From assembly GCA_963576725.1 (NCBI GenBank), contig OY755240.1, forward strand, positions 17,214,440 to 17,278,439: a stretch of 64,000 nt of DNA. Direction: 5' to 3'. A program made the position numbers and the translations under genes. The notes under the pieces are model-generated. The model searched no databases. It saw nothing but the letters and a program-made list of their open reading frames with translations, and was not told the origin of the DNA. This document shows positions 40,644-48,890 of this stretch, in pieces (positions within the stretch are counted from its first letter, which is position 1; every line of letters starts with the position of its first letter). Source of the stretch: Azorinus chamasolen (lineage: Eukaryota; Mollusca; Bivalvia; Cardiida; Solecurtidae).

Positions 40644-40920
40644 GCCTTTCTGTGCACGACACACGTCATTAATGTCCTTTACAAACGGTGTAAACCCAAA
40701 TGAAGATTGCTTCTAGGGAGCTATCTTTAGAGTAGACCCGGATCACATGGCTCCTGTAGAAACCGTCTGATCAGGGTCTGCTCTGTTCGCACATGGACTC
40801 ATATACATGTAAATCTCTGATTCTATAGTTTATACCAAAGCCCAAACATTCTATATTCATGTAATATACTAAATGTTCGTGTTGCCATTATATACTCCGT
40901 TTCATATTCAATTCAATTTT
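40640..40920 (+). mobile_element. Decayed B-type MITE(s) abutting the previous copy
   Basis: It begins at the shared TTAA. TTTACAAACGGTGTAAACCC and ATTGCTTCTAGGGAGC at 40678-40722, then a second core GAGTAGACCCGGATCACATG ... GTCTGCTCTGTTCGC at 40729-40792. Confidence 0.5.
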
Positions 40921-41036
40921 GACTGCACAATAATCGAAGTAATTTCAAGTTAGAGCAGTTAAATAAACTCTTTCTCAAGATAGCGTGTTTGGGTATTGCA
41001 CGCGGCCGACGTAACTGCACTTAGGTGCAATCTACA

Positions 41037-41267
41037 TTAACTCCTTTGCTGCCAAATTTTGTCGTCTGCTAAATGTTGTCTGTAAACCATGTCGTCTGCT
41101 ACAATTTTCTTTTCTTTAATTGTCTTCATTTTTGTTCCAAAACACAGTCACAGTAACAAACAGTTTGGAGCCAGATGAGACGCCGAGTTACTCGGCGTCT
41201 CATCTGGATTCAAACTCTGTTTGCATATACGTAATCACAGATGCGACATTGGCAGCTCAATAGTTAA
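41037..41267 (+). mobile_element. MITE, TTAA family D, full length
   Basis: TTAACTCCTTTGCTGCC to GGCAGCTCAATAGTTAA, 231 bp. The left arm has TCGTCTGCT three times. The core at 41156-41226 pairs fully at the position that is mismatched in most copies. Confidence 0.8.
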
Positions 41268-41427
41268 ACAAATTAGTTTTGACTTGAAAGGAAATACACG
41301 ATTGTATGCATGTCACTAGGACGTGCTATTTTCGAAGTTCAATCAGTTTTACAACTACCATCTCTGCAATGTTTTGTGGACGTGCGGTTCCTTAATATAC
41401 GGGTCATGATAATAATTTGTCTAAAGT

Positions 41428-41678
41428 TTAACCCTTTCGGCGCCAAATTTCTAATTGTCGTCTGCAATAAAAAAAATTCAATCATTCGGTACAATAAGGA
41501 AATGAGATAAATAAATGCAAAATTCAAAGAAATAAAGCATATACATGTATATAGAAATATAGATTGAGACAAAAAGTGAAGTGCCTGATCAGACACCGCC
41601 TTGAAAAGGCGGCGTCTGATCTGGGACTGCACTATTTTTCGTGATGCATTTTTGTGACATCGGCGGTAAAAGGGTTAA
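41428..41678 (+). mobile_element. MITE, TTAA family A, copy 4
   Basis: TTAACCCTTTCGGCGCC to GCGGTAAAAGGGTTAA, 251 bp. The hairpin at about 41583-41630 is intact apart from the T/T position. Confidence 0.85.
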
Positions 41679-41710
41679 TAATGACTTTCGAATATATTAG
41701 TGCTAAATAT

Positions 41711-41953
41711 TTAACCCTTTACTCCATAGATACGCCTTAGTACGCATTTGCAAACAGAGCAGACCCAGATCAGACGGTTGGAGCCGTCTGATCAGGGTCT
41801 GCTCTGTTTGCTCATTATAACATATAGATAGGATTCTGCTGTTTCTGTCATAGGCAAAACTGCTGATGGCCATGTGCTATTATAACAATTAATCAAATTA
41901 ATATTGATGATGGCATTATTTCTGTCATGAATATTCATGGAGTAAAAGGTTAA
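41711..41953 (+). mobile_element. MITE, TTAA family B2, full length
   Basis: TTAACCCTTTACTCCATAG to GGAGTAAAAGGTTAA, 243 bp. The apex is shortened to GGTTGGAGCC. Confidence 0.85.
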
Positions 41954-42168
41954 ACCCTTCTGATGCTGAAAAAAAACAATGTCTGCTGAAACTTTGATCT
42001 GCTAATGTTTTACTGACTTCCGATTCGGTTCAAGATTTTGAGACACTACTGACCGGGTGTAAAACAACTCGGATCCTGATTATTCGGTATCTCATCTTGA
42101 TCCAAGCTGTTTGCAGTCACCGACAGTCAGTCCAGTCAGGTCGAGTTTACCATGAGAAGGGGGTGAAC
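41950..42168 (+). mobile_element. MITE, TTAA family D, sharing its TTAA with B2
   Basis: TTAAACCCTTCTGATGCTG to CATGAGAAGGGGGTGAA. The core at about 42055-42112 has lost the GAGACGCCGAG part of the left stem (CTGATTATTCGGTATC). Confidence 0.7.
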
Positions 42169-42402
42169 ATTTATCAAATAAATACGCCCTTTCTATGCTT
42201 TTGCAACAGAGTAGATCCAGATCAGACGACTCTTACAGTGTATGTTATGTTTGCTTGTGATATGATACAGATGTGATTCAACAAGTATTACCCTGGGCAA
42301 AACATTCTGTGTTTATGTGCTATTAATAATATAACAATTAATCAAATTAATATTCATTATGTCAATATTTCTTACATGAATATTCATGGTGTCAAGGGTT
42401 AA
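42166..42402 (+). mobile_element. MITE, TTAA family B2, core arm deleted at apex
   Basis: The right end is TCATGGTGTCAAGGGTTAA. The left stem ends at ACGACTCTTACA and is followed by GTGTATGTTATGTTTGC. Confidence 0.7.
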
Positions 42403-42505
42403 ATGTAAGTACGTCATTTCGTTATCAGTTTGTTTGACCGTACACATGTAACACTGCTGTAACAACCTGAAAGATAATATATAATCCCTTCAGACTATTA
42501 GAATA

Positions 42506-42706
42506 CAGTAAAAACTCTCTATAATGGCCACTTAATTACATCAAGTAGTTTGTGTTAAAGGCAAGTGGCTGCTTAAAGCAAGGTGAAAGGAAAACAGAAC
42601 GCTCCTTCTGTTTAACTTTCACCTTGCTTTAAGCAGCCACCTGTCCTAAATACAATGTATCAACTAATTAACACAATTTAGTCGCTGTTATAGAGAGCTT
42701 TTACTG
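42506..42706 (+). mobile_element. MITE, TA family E, arm deleted at apex
   Basis: CAGTAAAAACTCTCTATAAT to TATAGAGAGCTTTTACTG, TA on both sides. The inner stem runs to ACAGAACGCTCC and resumes at TTCTGTTTAACTTTCACC, so the right arm has lost its apex-proximal part. Confidence 0.8.
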
Positions 42707-42720
42707 TATGTCCTTCTAAT

Positions 42721-43213
42721 TTAACCAATTGCCTCATGAATATTCAAGCAATGAATATGTATTAGCTGAAGTATATATTGGCAAATGAGCACAGGAATTT
42801 AGGCCACGGCAGGATATGTAGAGTGAGATCTATATTACACATGTATCTAATAAGCAAATATATTAGATCCTGATCAGACAGCTCCAACTGAAGCCGCTTC
42901 ATCCGGGACTAGTCTGTTTGCAAAGACGTTTAACCCTTTCCCTCATATAAACGTGTTTTTACGCATTTGCAAACAGAGTAGACCCAGATCAGACGGCTCC
43001 TAGAGGAGCCGTCTGATCAGGGTCTGCTCTGTTTGCTGCTGAAATTTGAAATTTGAAAGATCTGTTCCCTTACTTTCTAAAATGGCTACATTGTTCCACC
43101 TTCCATATTTTATTATAACTACTTTGTTCATGAATAATCAATAGGTATGGGAATTTGAAATAAACATAGAACAGGGAAAGGGTTAAAAGTCTCTCTTTTA
43201 GGTAAAAGGTTAA
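42721..43213 (-). mobile_element. MITE, TTAA family B2, interrupted by a B1 element
   Basis: TTAACCAATTGCCTCATG on the left; the core at 42850-42922 is diverged. The right end (AAGTCTCTCTTTTAGG ... AAAAGGTTAA) continues after the B1 insertion. Confidence 0.7.
42930..43186 (+). mobile_element. MITE, TTAA family B1, nested in B2
   Basis: 257 bp, TTAACCCTTTCCCT to GGGAAAGGGTTAA, among the best preserved copies. The core at 42969-43035 has apex GGCTCCTAGAGGAGCC. A 9-bp tandem duplication (GAAATTTGA) lies just after the core. Confidence 0.85.
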
Positions 43214-43419
43214 ATCCGTTTTCTGTTTTGTTCTCTATGCATCCGCTTATCGGAAATAAACGTATAATTCCGTTATAATTTGAATAGATAGTTTAGAAGC
43301 AACCGTTAATTGATCAGTGCATTTAATCATTTTTCTTAATTAAGAGATTTCAACACCGAAGGTACGACTTAAATTAGCGTATGTTATGACATGCAACTGG
43401 AAGATGCGATCATCGTATG

Positions 43420-43650
43420 TTAACCTGTTACTCAATAGATAAACTTTTCTAAGTATTTGCAAACAGTGTAGACCCAGATCAGACTGCTCTTATAGGAGCA
43501 GTCTGTTCAGGGTCTGCTCTGTTTGTTTATGATATAACATAGATATGATTCACCAGTTTCTGCCATGGCCAAAATTTCATGTCCATGAGCTATTTTAACA
43601 ATTAATCTAATTAATATACACGAACATTCATGGCAAAAATGGCTAAAACG
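43420..43650 (+). mobile_element. MITE, TTAA family B2
   Basis: TTAACCTGTTACTCAATAG at the left; the core at 43459-43526 has apex TGCTCTTATAGGAGCA. The right end is decayed (CATTCATGGCAAAAATGG). Confidence 0.7.
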
Positions 43651-43964
43651 TAAGTTATGTCCTACGAAGAAAGCTTTAATTACTGCCAACTAGAATGTAT
43701 ACGATTATTTTGGCTGTCCGACTGGTAGCGATTTCTACATGTACATGTATTATATAGTACTGACGGACGATAAGTTTGGTAGTTGGATCTTTAGTAAGAC
43801 GAGTCCCAGACAATGTGTGAGTCAGACGAAAGAGAAAAAAACATGGAAACTCTGTGTATCTTCACGTTGACAATATCTTTGAACTATATGCAATTATGCT
43901 TTAACGGCAAGAACATCAAAATGCTAAAATTTCAAATAGAGACAACAGAAACTGCGGTAATATA
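43651..43964. other. No gene seen
   Basis: About 310 bases with ACATGTACATGTAT near 43737 as the only simple tract. Confidence 0.4.
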
Positions 43965-44171
43965 GCCTGATCCTGCTATTCGCGATTTGACTCGAACTTG
44001 CAAAGAGCGTGGATCAAGACAAGAGGCCGAGGAAATCGGCGTCTCATCAGGGTCCAAACTGATTTACAACCCGTCAGTTTTTGCAAATCCTTGGTGGAAT
44101 CGGAAGTAGTCAAAATGCACCAAATAAAAATTTGAACTGGTATTATTTTGTCACAGCTGTATAAGGGTTAA
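43965..44171 (+). mobile_element. MITE, TTAA family N, copy 2
   Basis: CCTGATCCTGCTATTCGC and ATTTGACTCGAACTTGC match the arm at 5242-5275. A D-like core is present (GTGGATCAAGACAAGAGG ... GGCGTCTCATCAGGG). Ends TATAAGGGTTAA. Confidence 0.65.
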
Positions 44172-44274
44172 AACCCATGTAGCCTTCAAAAACACCCACT
44201 GAAGCGTAATACTGACAGAGATAAATGAAAACAACCAATAGCATGAGACCAATCAGAAATAGATGTGCCATGGC

Positions 44275-44486
44275 AAATCCCTTTCACTGCCAAATAAATT
44301 CCATCTGTTAAAATCATCGTCTGTTTCAGGTTTTGAATAAGAGCTGTCTTCATATTCGTTTTAAACCATAACTGGAGTGTCAAACAGTTTGGATCCTGAT
44401 GAGACGCCGAGTTACTCGGCGTCTCATCTGGATCCAAACTGTTTGCAAAGGTCATCACGGTTTCGTCTAGGGCAGCGAAATAGTTC
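44275..44486 (+). mobile_element. MITE, TTAA family D, reference copy
   Basis: CCCTTTCACTGCCAAATAAA to GGGCAGCGAAATAGTT. The core at 44382-44449 is the cleanest D hairpin: CAAACAGTTTGGATCC, TGATGAGACGCCGAG, apex TTACTCGG, CATCTGGATCCAAACTG. Confidence 0.8.
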
Positions 44487-44639
44487 AGTCTACACTCTTT
44501 AAAAGCTAGCAATAAACAAGCTGTTTCTTCAGGAAGACTGATTGCTCACTACTTACAATTGTTTGGTCCCAGGAGCATACTGTACTTGGTTAGCCTTGAG
44601 CACGGTGAACTCAACTGAAATATTCGTCCGCTTTATCTT

Positions 44640-44755
44640 AACCCTGGATTCTCTCCCTCTCTTCTCTCATTCCCTTCCTACCCTCTCTCTTCTCACCCTC
44701 TCTCTCTCCCTCTCAGTTATCCCTCCCCTCTCCCTCTCTCTTCATCTCTCTCCCA
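44640..44755 (+). repeat. Pyrimidine-rich simple repeat
   Basis: CTCTCTCCCTCTC-type tract. The 97-codon leucine/serine-rich frame across it is a composition artefact. Confidence 0.8.
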
Positions 44756-44769
44756 TAAAAGGGCATTTA

Positions 44770-44868
44770 CCTCAGAATCCGACGACCATATATCGGACTT
44801 CTGTCAATAGTGGAGAAAGGGTATGTGAATTTTAGAATCCGACGACCTTATGTCGGACTTCTGTTGTT
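44770..44868 (+). repeat. Short direct duplication with internal palindrome
   Basis: AGAATCCGACGACCATATAT plus CGGACTTCTGT occurs twice (about 44773 and 44834, second with TTATGT), 61 bases apart. Within each, CCGACGACC...TATNTCGG is partly self-complementary. Confidence 0.65.
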
Positions 44869-45269
44869 AAAAGACACCAGTTAGAGTAAAGGCATCTGGA
44901 TTAACAGTATGTCATTTGAAATCTCACATACCATAGGTACTCTATATGTGAAAAGAGTTTTACTTTCGACAGTTAAAGGTGTGAAAACTGCAGCTTAAAG
45001 ATGCCATAAAGTCGTAAAAAGTTGAAATTTAAAGTAATAAACACAAAAAAGAACTGTTCATATTTGCATATTCATCAAAAATCACAAATCTGTGGAAACA
45101 TGCAATTGGTTCAATTTCTAATTGTCTAAACTTATTAAAATTGATAAAAACTGAACCAATACCATCTCGCTGTATATAACTTCTACCTACGGCCCTTTAC
45201 TACATCCGTATTAGCATATGCAAGACAAGTTTACCCTATGACTCTGTTTACCGTTAGACTGGGGATGAC
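44869..45269. other. No gene seen
   Basis: About 400 bases of AT-rich DNA; nothing recognised. Confidence 0.4.
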
Positions 45270-45948
45270 CTCGGGGCTTGTCTTTTCGCGCCTGTACAAT
45301 CGGAGCAGACCAAAATCAATTGGCCCCTGAAAGGGTCTGCCCTGTTTGCTTAGGAAGCGATATAGATTGAACGCTTTCCCTGTTGTATATTCATGTAAGA
45401 CATAATGACGTCATGAATATCAATACGATTATTTTTTTATAATGGCTTATAAACACAGGATAGTTTGGCTCAGGCAGAAACTGAAGAATCACATCTATAT
45501 TACACCATAAGCAAAAGAGCAGACACTGATTAGACGGCTCCTATAGGAGCCGTCTGATCTGGGTCTACTCTGTTTGCAGATGCGTCAAAATGCGCTTACA
45601 TAAGGGAAAGGGATTATTCTACTCTTTCTGTCATGGCAAAACAGAATGTGTCCATGTACTATTATAGAAAGTGCAATAATACATATTCATATTGTCATTG
45701 TTTCTTATCCCATTACATCATGAATGTTTATGCAAGAAATGATGACGTCATGAATATTAATAGACTGATTTTTATAATGGCACTATGAACAAGAGAAGTT
45801 TTATCCTGACAGAATCGGTAGAATTCTACCTACATTAACGCATCAGCAAACAGAGTAGACCCTGATCAGACGGCTCCTATAGGACTAGGCTACTGTTTGC
45901 AAAGGTGTATAGAAAGGCGTTTTTACGTTTTTATGGAGGAAAGGGTTA
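45270..45948 (-). mobile_element. Cluster of three to four B2-type MITEs
   Basis: 45270-45368 is a right half with a damaged core (GGAGCAGACCAAAATC). 45368-45616 is an almost complete reverse copy (core 45513-45580, apex GCTCCTATAGGAGC). 45616-45706 is an arm only (GTCATGGCAAAACAGAATG). 45706-45948 is a reverse copy whose core (45845-45900) breaks just after the apex (CTCCTATAGGACTAGG). Confidence 0.7.
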
Positions 45949-45956
45949 TATAAATA

Positions 45957-46160
45957 CGGTAATACCTCTCTATAACGGCCACTAAATTACATCAAGTATT
46001 TTGTGTTAAAGACAGGTGGCTGCGTAAAGCAAGGTGTAAGTAAAATAGAACGCTCCTATAGGAGCGTTCTTTTTTACTTTCACCTTGCTTGAAGCAACCA
46101 CCTGTCCTAAATACCAACTAATTAACACAATTTAGTGGCCGTTATGGAGAGGCTTTACTG
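45957..46160 (+). mobile_element. MITE, TA family E, full length, next to U6
   Basis: CGGTAATACCTCTCTATAAC to TATGGAGAGGCTTTACTG, TA on both sides. Apex GCTCCTATAGGAGC at 46052-46065. The right end lies 42 bases before the U6 copy. Confidence 0.85.
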
Positions 46161-46202
46161 TAGGCACGGGGTTAAACCCTGGTAATACCTATAGGGTACA
46201 TT

Positions 46203-46309
46203 TTACTTGCTTCGGCAGTACATATACTAAAATTAGAACGATACAGAGAATATTAGCATGGCCCCTGCGCAAGGATGACACGCAAATTCGTGAAGCGTTC
46301 CATATTTTT
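46203..46309 (+). ncRNA. U6: U6 spliceosomal snRNA (functional copy or recent pseudogene)
   Basis: All 107 positions align with U6 without gaps. The TTCGG loop, ACAGAGA box (ATACAGAGAATATTAGC), AGC triad and the 3' GTTCCATATTTTT terminator are present. Relative to the human sequence I see about six substitutions: G1T, G3A, C6T, C17T, G33A and G49T. Changes 3 and 17 restore an A-U pair in the 5' stem. No clear TATA box lies at -25 to -30 (only GTTAAACC), and an E MITE ends at -43, where a proximal sequence element would be expected, so transcription is doubtful. U6 pairs with U4 and U2 and forms the catalytic core of the spliceosome. Confidence 0.9.
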
Positions 46310-46899
46310 CTCTCTCTTATACCATTACACCGCAGTATTGCTGCATATATTGAAGCATTGTCTAAGTTATGGATGATACCATTTATATTTATATTTATAT
46401 TTCTAATCTATCACTTATGCCATATGACTACATTTACCTTGTTTGAATAATCAAACCATGACTGTCCTTTTGATCACCATATAAATATATCTAGATACAC
46501 CTCTCATTATATTTCTTTTTTTTTCTCACTCTCTCTCTCTTTCTCCTCTCTACTGTAGTCTTTTTCTCCAACATTACAGAAATTTTGTTAGAATTTAGCA
46601 ATATGCCATTGTTCTTGTACTGTAAAGTTGTATTGTAGGGGGAGGGTCAGATCTAATGTTGTTATAACTTGTGACCCAACCCCAATTCCATGTATATATG
46701 AGGGAATAAAATATGTTTAAACTGTATTGCCATCCTTATGCTATATGTGTAAATAAGCAGAGATTTTACTGTCTATACAAAATACATGTATTTTGAATTT
46801 AGAACCAAACCCATACCAAATCAGATCTGATGATAAAACCGGTTTTGTAACAGTTTCATTTTCGTCGATTCAGTTTGTAAAAGAGTTAGTAAAAGCCAA
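46310..46899. other. No gene seen; CT-rich tract
   Basis: TCTCACTCTCTCTCTCTTTC at 46523-46550. No coding signal. Confidence 0.4.
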
Positions 46900-47329
46900 A
46901 ATCCTCTATCTCACAGAGACGCTTTATTGGCATATTTGCAAACAGAGTTGACCCACACCAAACAGCTCCTGTAGAAGCCGTCTGATCTGAGTCTGTTCTG
47001 TTTGCTTAACCCTTTCCCTGTTGTATGTTTATTACAAATTGCAATACCTACTGAATAACAAAACGACAAGTTTACTTCGTATGTTTTTTAATCAGGATTG
47101 TGGCGTGTATAGATGGTGGTATTGATTTTTGTTACAGTAAATTTTAACAGGGGGGGGGGGGCTCTTTGAAAAGTACCCCCCCGCCTAAATATACCGGCCT
47201 GTTTTTTTATGTTTTGATGTTGAATTCAGGATAAGTTATTGTATTTAGAAGTGTCACAAGTTTGAGTACGCTGATTTTTATCCTCATAAGTATAAATGTC
47301 AGTCTCAAACTTTGGACATAAGAAAATTG

Positions 47330-47337
47330 TATATAAG
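47330..47337 (+). promoter_or_regulatory. TATA box of the MITE-borne gene
   Basis: TATATAAG, 46 bases upstream of the A of the ATG, predicting a transcription start near 47360 (TCAACACTCAAG region) and a very short leader. Confidence 0.5.
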
Positions 47338-47382
47338 CAATCAACACTCAAGATTCGTTGGTAAACTTATTTTTTTATACAC

Positions 47383-48015
47383 ATGACTACACCGTTTCAA
47401 TGCAAAACTCAAAATTCGACTGGACTGTTACGGCCATTGTCTGAAACCGCAACAGAATGGGTTGAAATGCATTCCCGCAAAATCAAACAGCTCCTCACAC
47501 AAGACCAATCTAGAAAAGCGAATGTCATGGACACTTTCGTGAATCGAAGTATTGAAGAAATGGGTATTGACGAAAGCTGTCGTTCAAAACTGATGCGTCA
47601 CATGTTTGGATATTTACTACTGACGAACGAAGCCATCAATATTCCAACGTCAACCCGGTGGTTGATCGCGATTCATGATTTTCGATGGGAGTGTTACCAG
47701 CAGATAATTTCAAATGTTAATGAACAGCAATATCTTTGTTTTGTTGTATACGACAGATGTAAACCTGGCGCTAAAAGAAGTGTAAAACAAAAAATGTTGT
47801 TCGGATATTTTCTTTCCAATGTGGAAATAACAAATCAAGAAGTCAGAAACTTATTTGGTAATGAAAATAAGTTATCACTGAGATTATCTTTGAGTGGGTG
47901 TTTAGACAATTATGAAAAGACATTATGCGACCTTGGAACAATTCAGAGGATTGGAAATATCTCGGTCAAAATGTTTGCTGAAGGTTCTGATATTGATATG
48001 AATGCACTTTTGTAG
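47383..48015 (+). CDS. Intronless 210-residue protein of unknown function
   Basis: ATG at 47383, TAG at 48013-48015. I do not recognise the family. The composition is that of a normal globular protein: MTTPFQCKTQNSTGLL start, predicted helices at ~20-80 (WVEMHSRKIKQLL, NRSIEEMGIDESCRSKLMRH), a mixed segment with WLIAIHDFRWECYQ (~93-107) and CFVVYDRCKPGAKRSVK (~119-135), then EITNQEVRNLFGNE and a C-terminus ending DIDMNALL. Seven or more cysteines, no signal peptide or membrane span. The TATA box, short leader and AATAAA almost touching the stop make a compact transcription unit. It sits in a segment inserted in a B1 MITE. A captured host gene, a gene of an unrecognised mobile element or a viral-derived gene are all possible. 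Confidence 0.6.
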   Translation: MTTPFQCKTQNSTGLLRPLSETATEWVEMHSRKIKQLLTQDQSRKANVMDTFVNRSIEEMGIDESCRSKLMRHMFGYLLLTNEAINIPTSTRWLIAIHDFRWECYQQIISNVNEQQYLCFVVYDRCKPGAKRSVKQKMLFGYFLSNVEITNQEVRNLFGNENKLSLRLSLSGCLDNYEKTLCDLGTIQRIGNISVKMFAEGSDIDMNALL

Positions 48016-48017
48016 AA

Positions 48018-48023
48018 AATAAA
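48018..48023 (+). terminator. Poly(A) signal of the MITE-borne gene
   Basis: AATAAA, beginning three bases after the TAG stop codon. Such compactness is unusual for a cellular gene. Confidence 0.5.
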
Positions 48024-48474
48024 CGAAATACCAAAATATCATCCTTTCTTATTCTTCTGATTCATTCATTTTACTACCGACCTTGAATGCAAAAAAAGTA
48101 TAAAAATAAGTTTTGTCATTAATAGCCACAGTTACAAAATCAGATATGTGTGAGTGTGAATCAGCTATTTATGGACAAAATAGTTATAATGAAATATGGA
48201 CGGTGGAATATTGTAGCGATTTATAGAAAATAAAGACATGTTTCATTTTCCATTAGGAAACGGATCAGATCCTAAAGGAGGCGTCTGATCTGGGTCTACT
48301 CTGTTTTCAAATGCGTGAAAATATGAAGGAATCGATTAAGACATAATCTAGATCTGATTCTACAGTTTCTGCGATGTTAAACAGATCCCTTGTTCATAAT
48401 TCATAATTTCAAATCATTCAAAATCTTTGAAATTACACCATTTCCTATTTTGTTCGCGGACACGCTTTGTGTTT

Positions 48475-48665
48475 AACTCCTTACCCCCAATGTGAAAAAA
48501 ATACAGTCAGCTCAAAGTTGGAAGTTGGTTCAATTTTGACTACATCCCATTCAATTTAGCTTTTGAGAAACCATTGACCGACTGTCAAACAGCTTGGATC
48601 CTCACGAGATCTGGAGCCAAACGGTTTGCAAATGCGATTCAAATTGGGAATGAGGGAATAAGGAA
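48475..48665 (+). mobile_element. MITE, TTAA family D, decayed core
   Basis: TTAACTCCTTACCCCC, GAGAAACCATTGACCGACTG and CAAACAGCTTGGATCCTC, then an abrupt GAGATCTGGAGCCAAACGG; the apex is deleted. Confidence 0.6.
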
Positions 48666-48890
48666 TGAAATAAGTTTCTAAATCTCCCCGTAGCATTTGG
48701 TTTGATTAAAAGTAATAATCCTGTGGTATGTTTTGATTAAGTATGCAATAGTATTTTATGTTTACTCTGCATGCTTGGGGGTGTGTTGAACCGTATATGT
48801 CACGGATCGAATATGTAACACGAGTGAAAAATTCGAATATGTCACACGTGTGATATATTCGGTCGAAAAATGTGCGTGAAGTTGGCAGGC
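48666..48890. other. Left flank of the satellite
   Basis: AT-rich DNA. At 48800-48865 a partly palindromic patch repeats CGAATATGTCAC / ATATGTAACACGAGTG / ACACGTGTGATATATTCG. No gene. Confidence 0.4.

Larger units (their letters stand above)
47063..48165 (+). other. ~1.1-kb foreign segment within the B1 MITE
   Basis: Bounded on the left by ...CTACTGAATA and on the right by TTTATGGACAAAATAG. It contains a G run at 47150-47163 with a matching C run 25 bases later (TACCCCCCC), the gene 47383-48015 and ~110 bases of AT-rich 3' DNA. No obvious terminal repeats or poly(A) tract, so the mode of arrival is not clear. Confidence 0.6.
47006..48339 (-). mobile_element. B1 MITE expanded to 1.33 kb by an internal gene-bearing insertion
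   Basis: TTAA at 47006-47009 and 48336-48339. The left ~57 bases (TTAACCCTTTCCCTGTTG ... ATACCTACTGAATA) and the right ~170 bases (about 48166 on: GACAAAATAGTTATAATGAA, ATATGGACGGTGGAATATTG, TGATCTGGGTCTACTCTG) are reverse B1 sequence, aligning base by base with the copy at 42930-43186. Between them ~1.1 kb of unrelated DNA contains the gene at 47383. Confidence 0.75.
46900..48395 (+). mobile_element. MITE, TTAA family B2, interrupted by a gene-bearing B1 element
   Basis: The left part has the core 46936-47005 (AAACAGAGTTGACCC ... GTCTGTTCTGTTTGC). The right part resumes at 48340 with GACATAATCTAGATCTGATT and CTACAGTTTCTGCGATG, the normal B2 sequence after the core. Confidence 0.65.

Noticed and set aside
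44542..44835. Leucine/serine-rich 97-codon frame
   Set aside because: Runs through a CT microsatellite; composition artefact.
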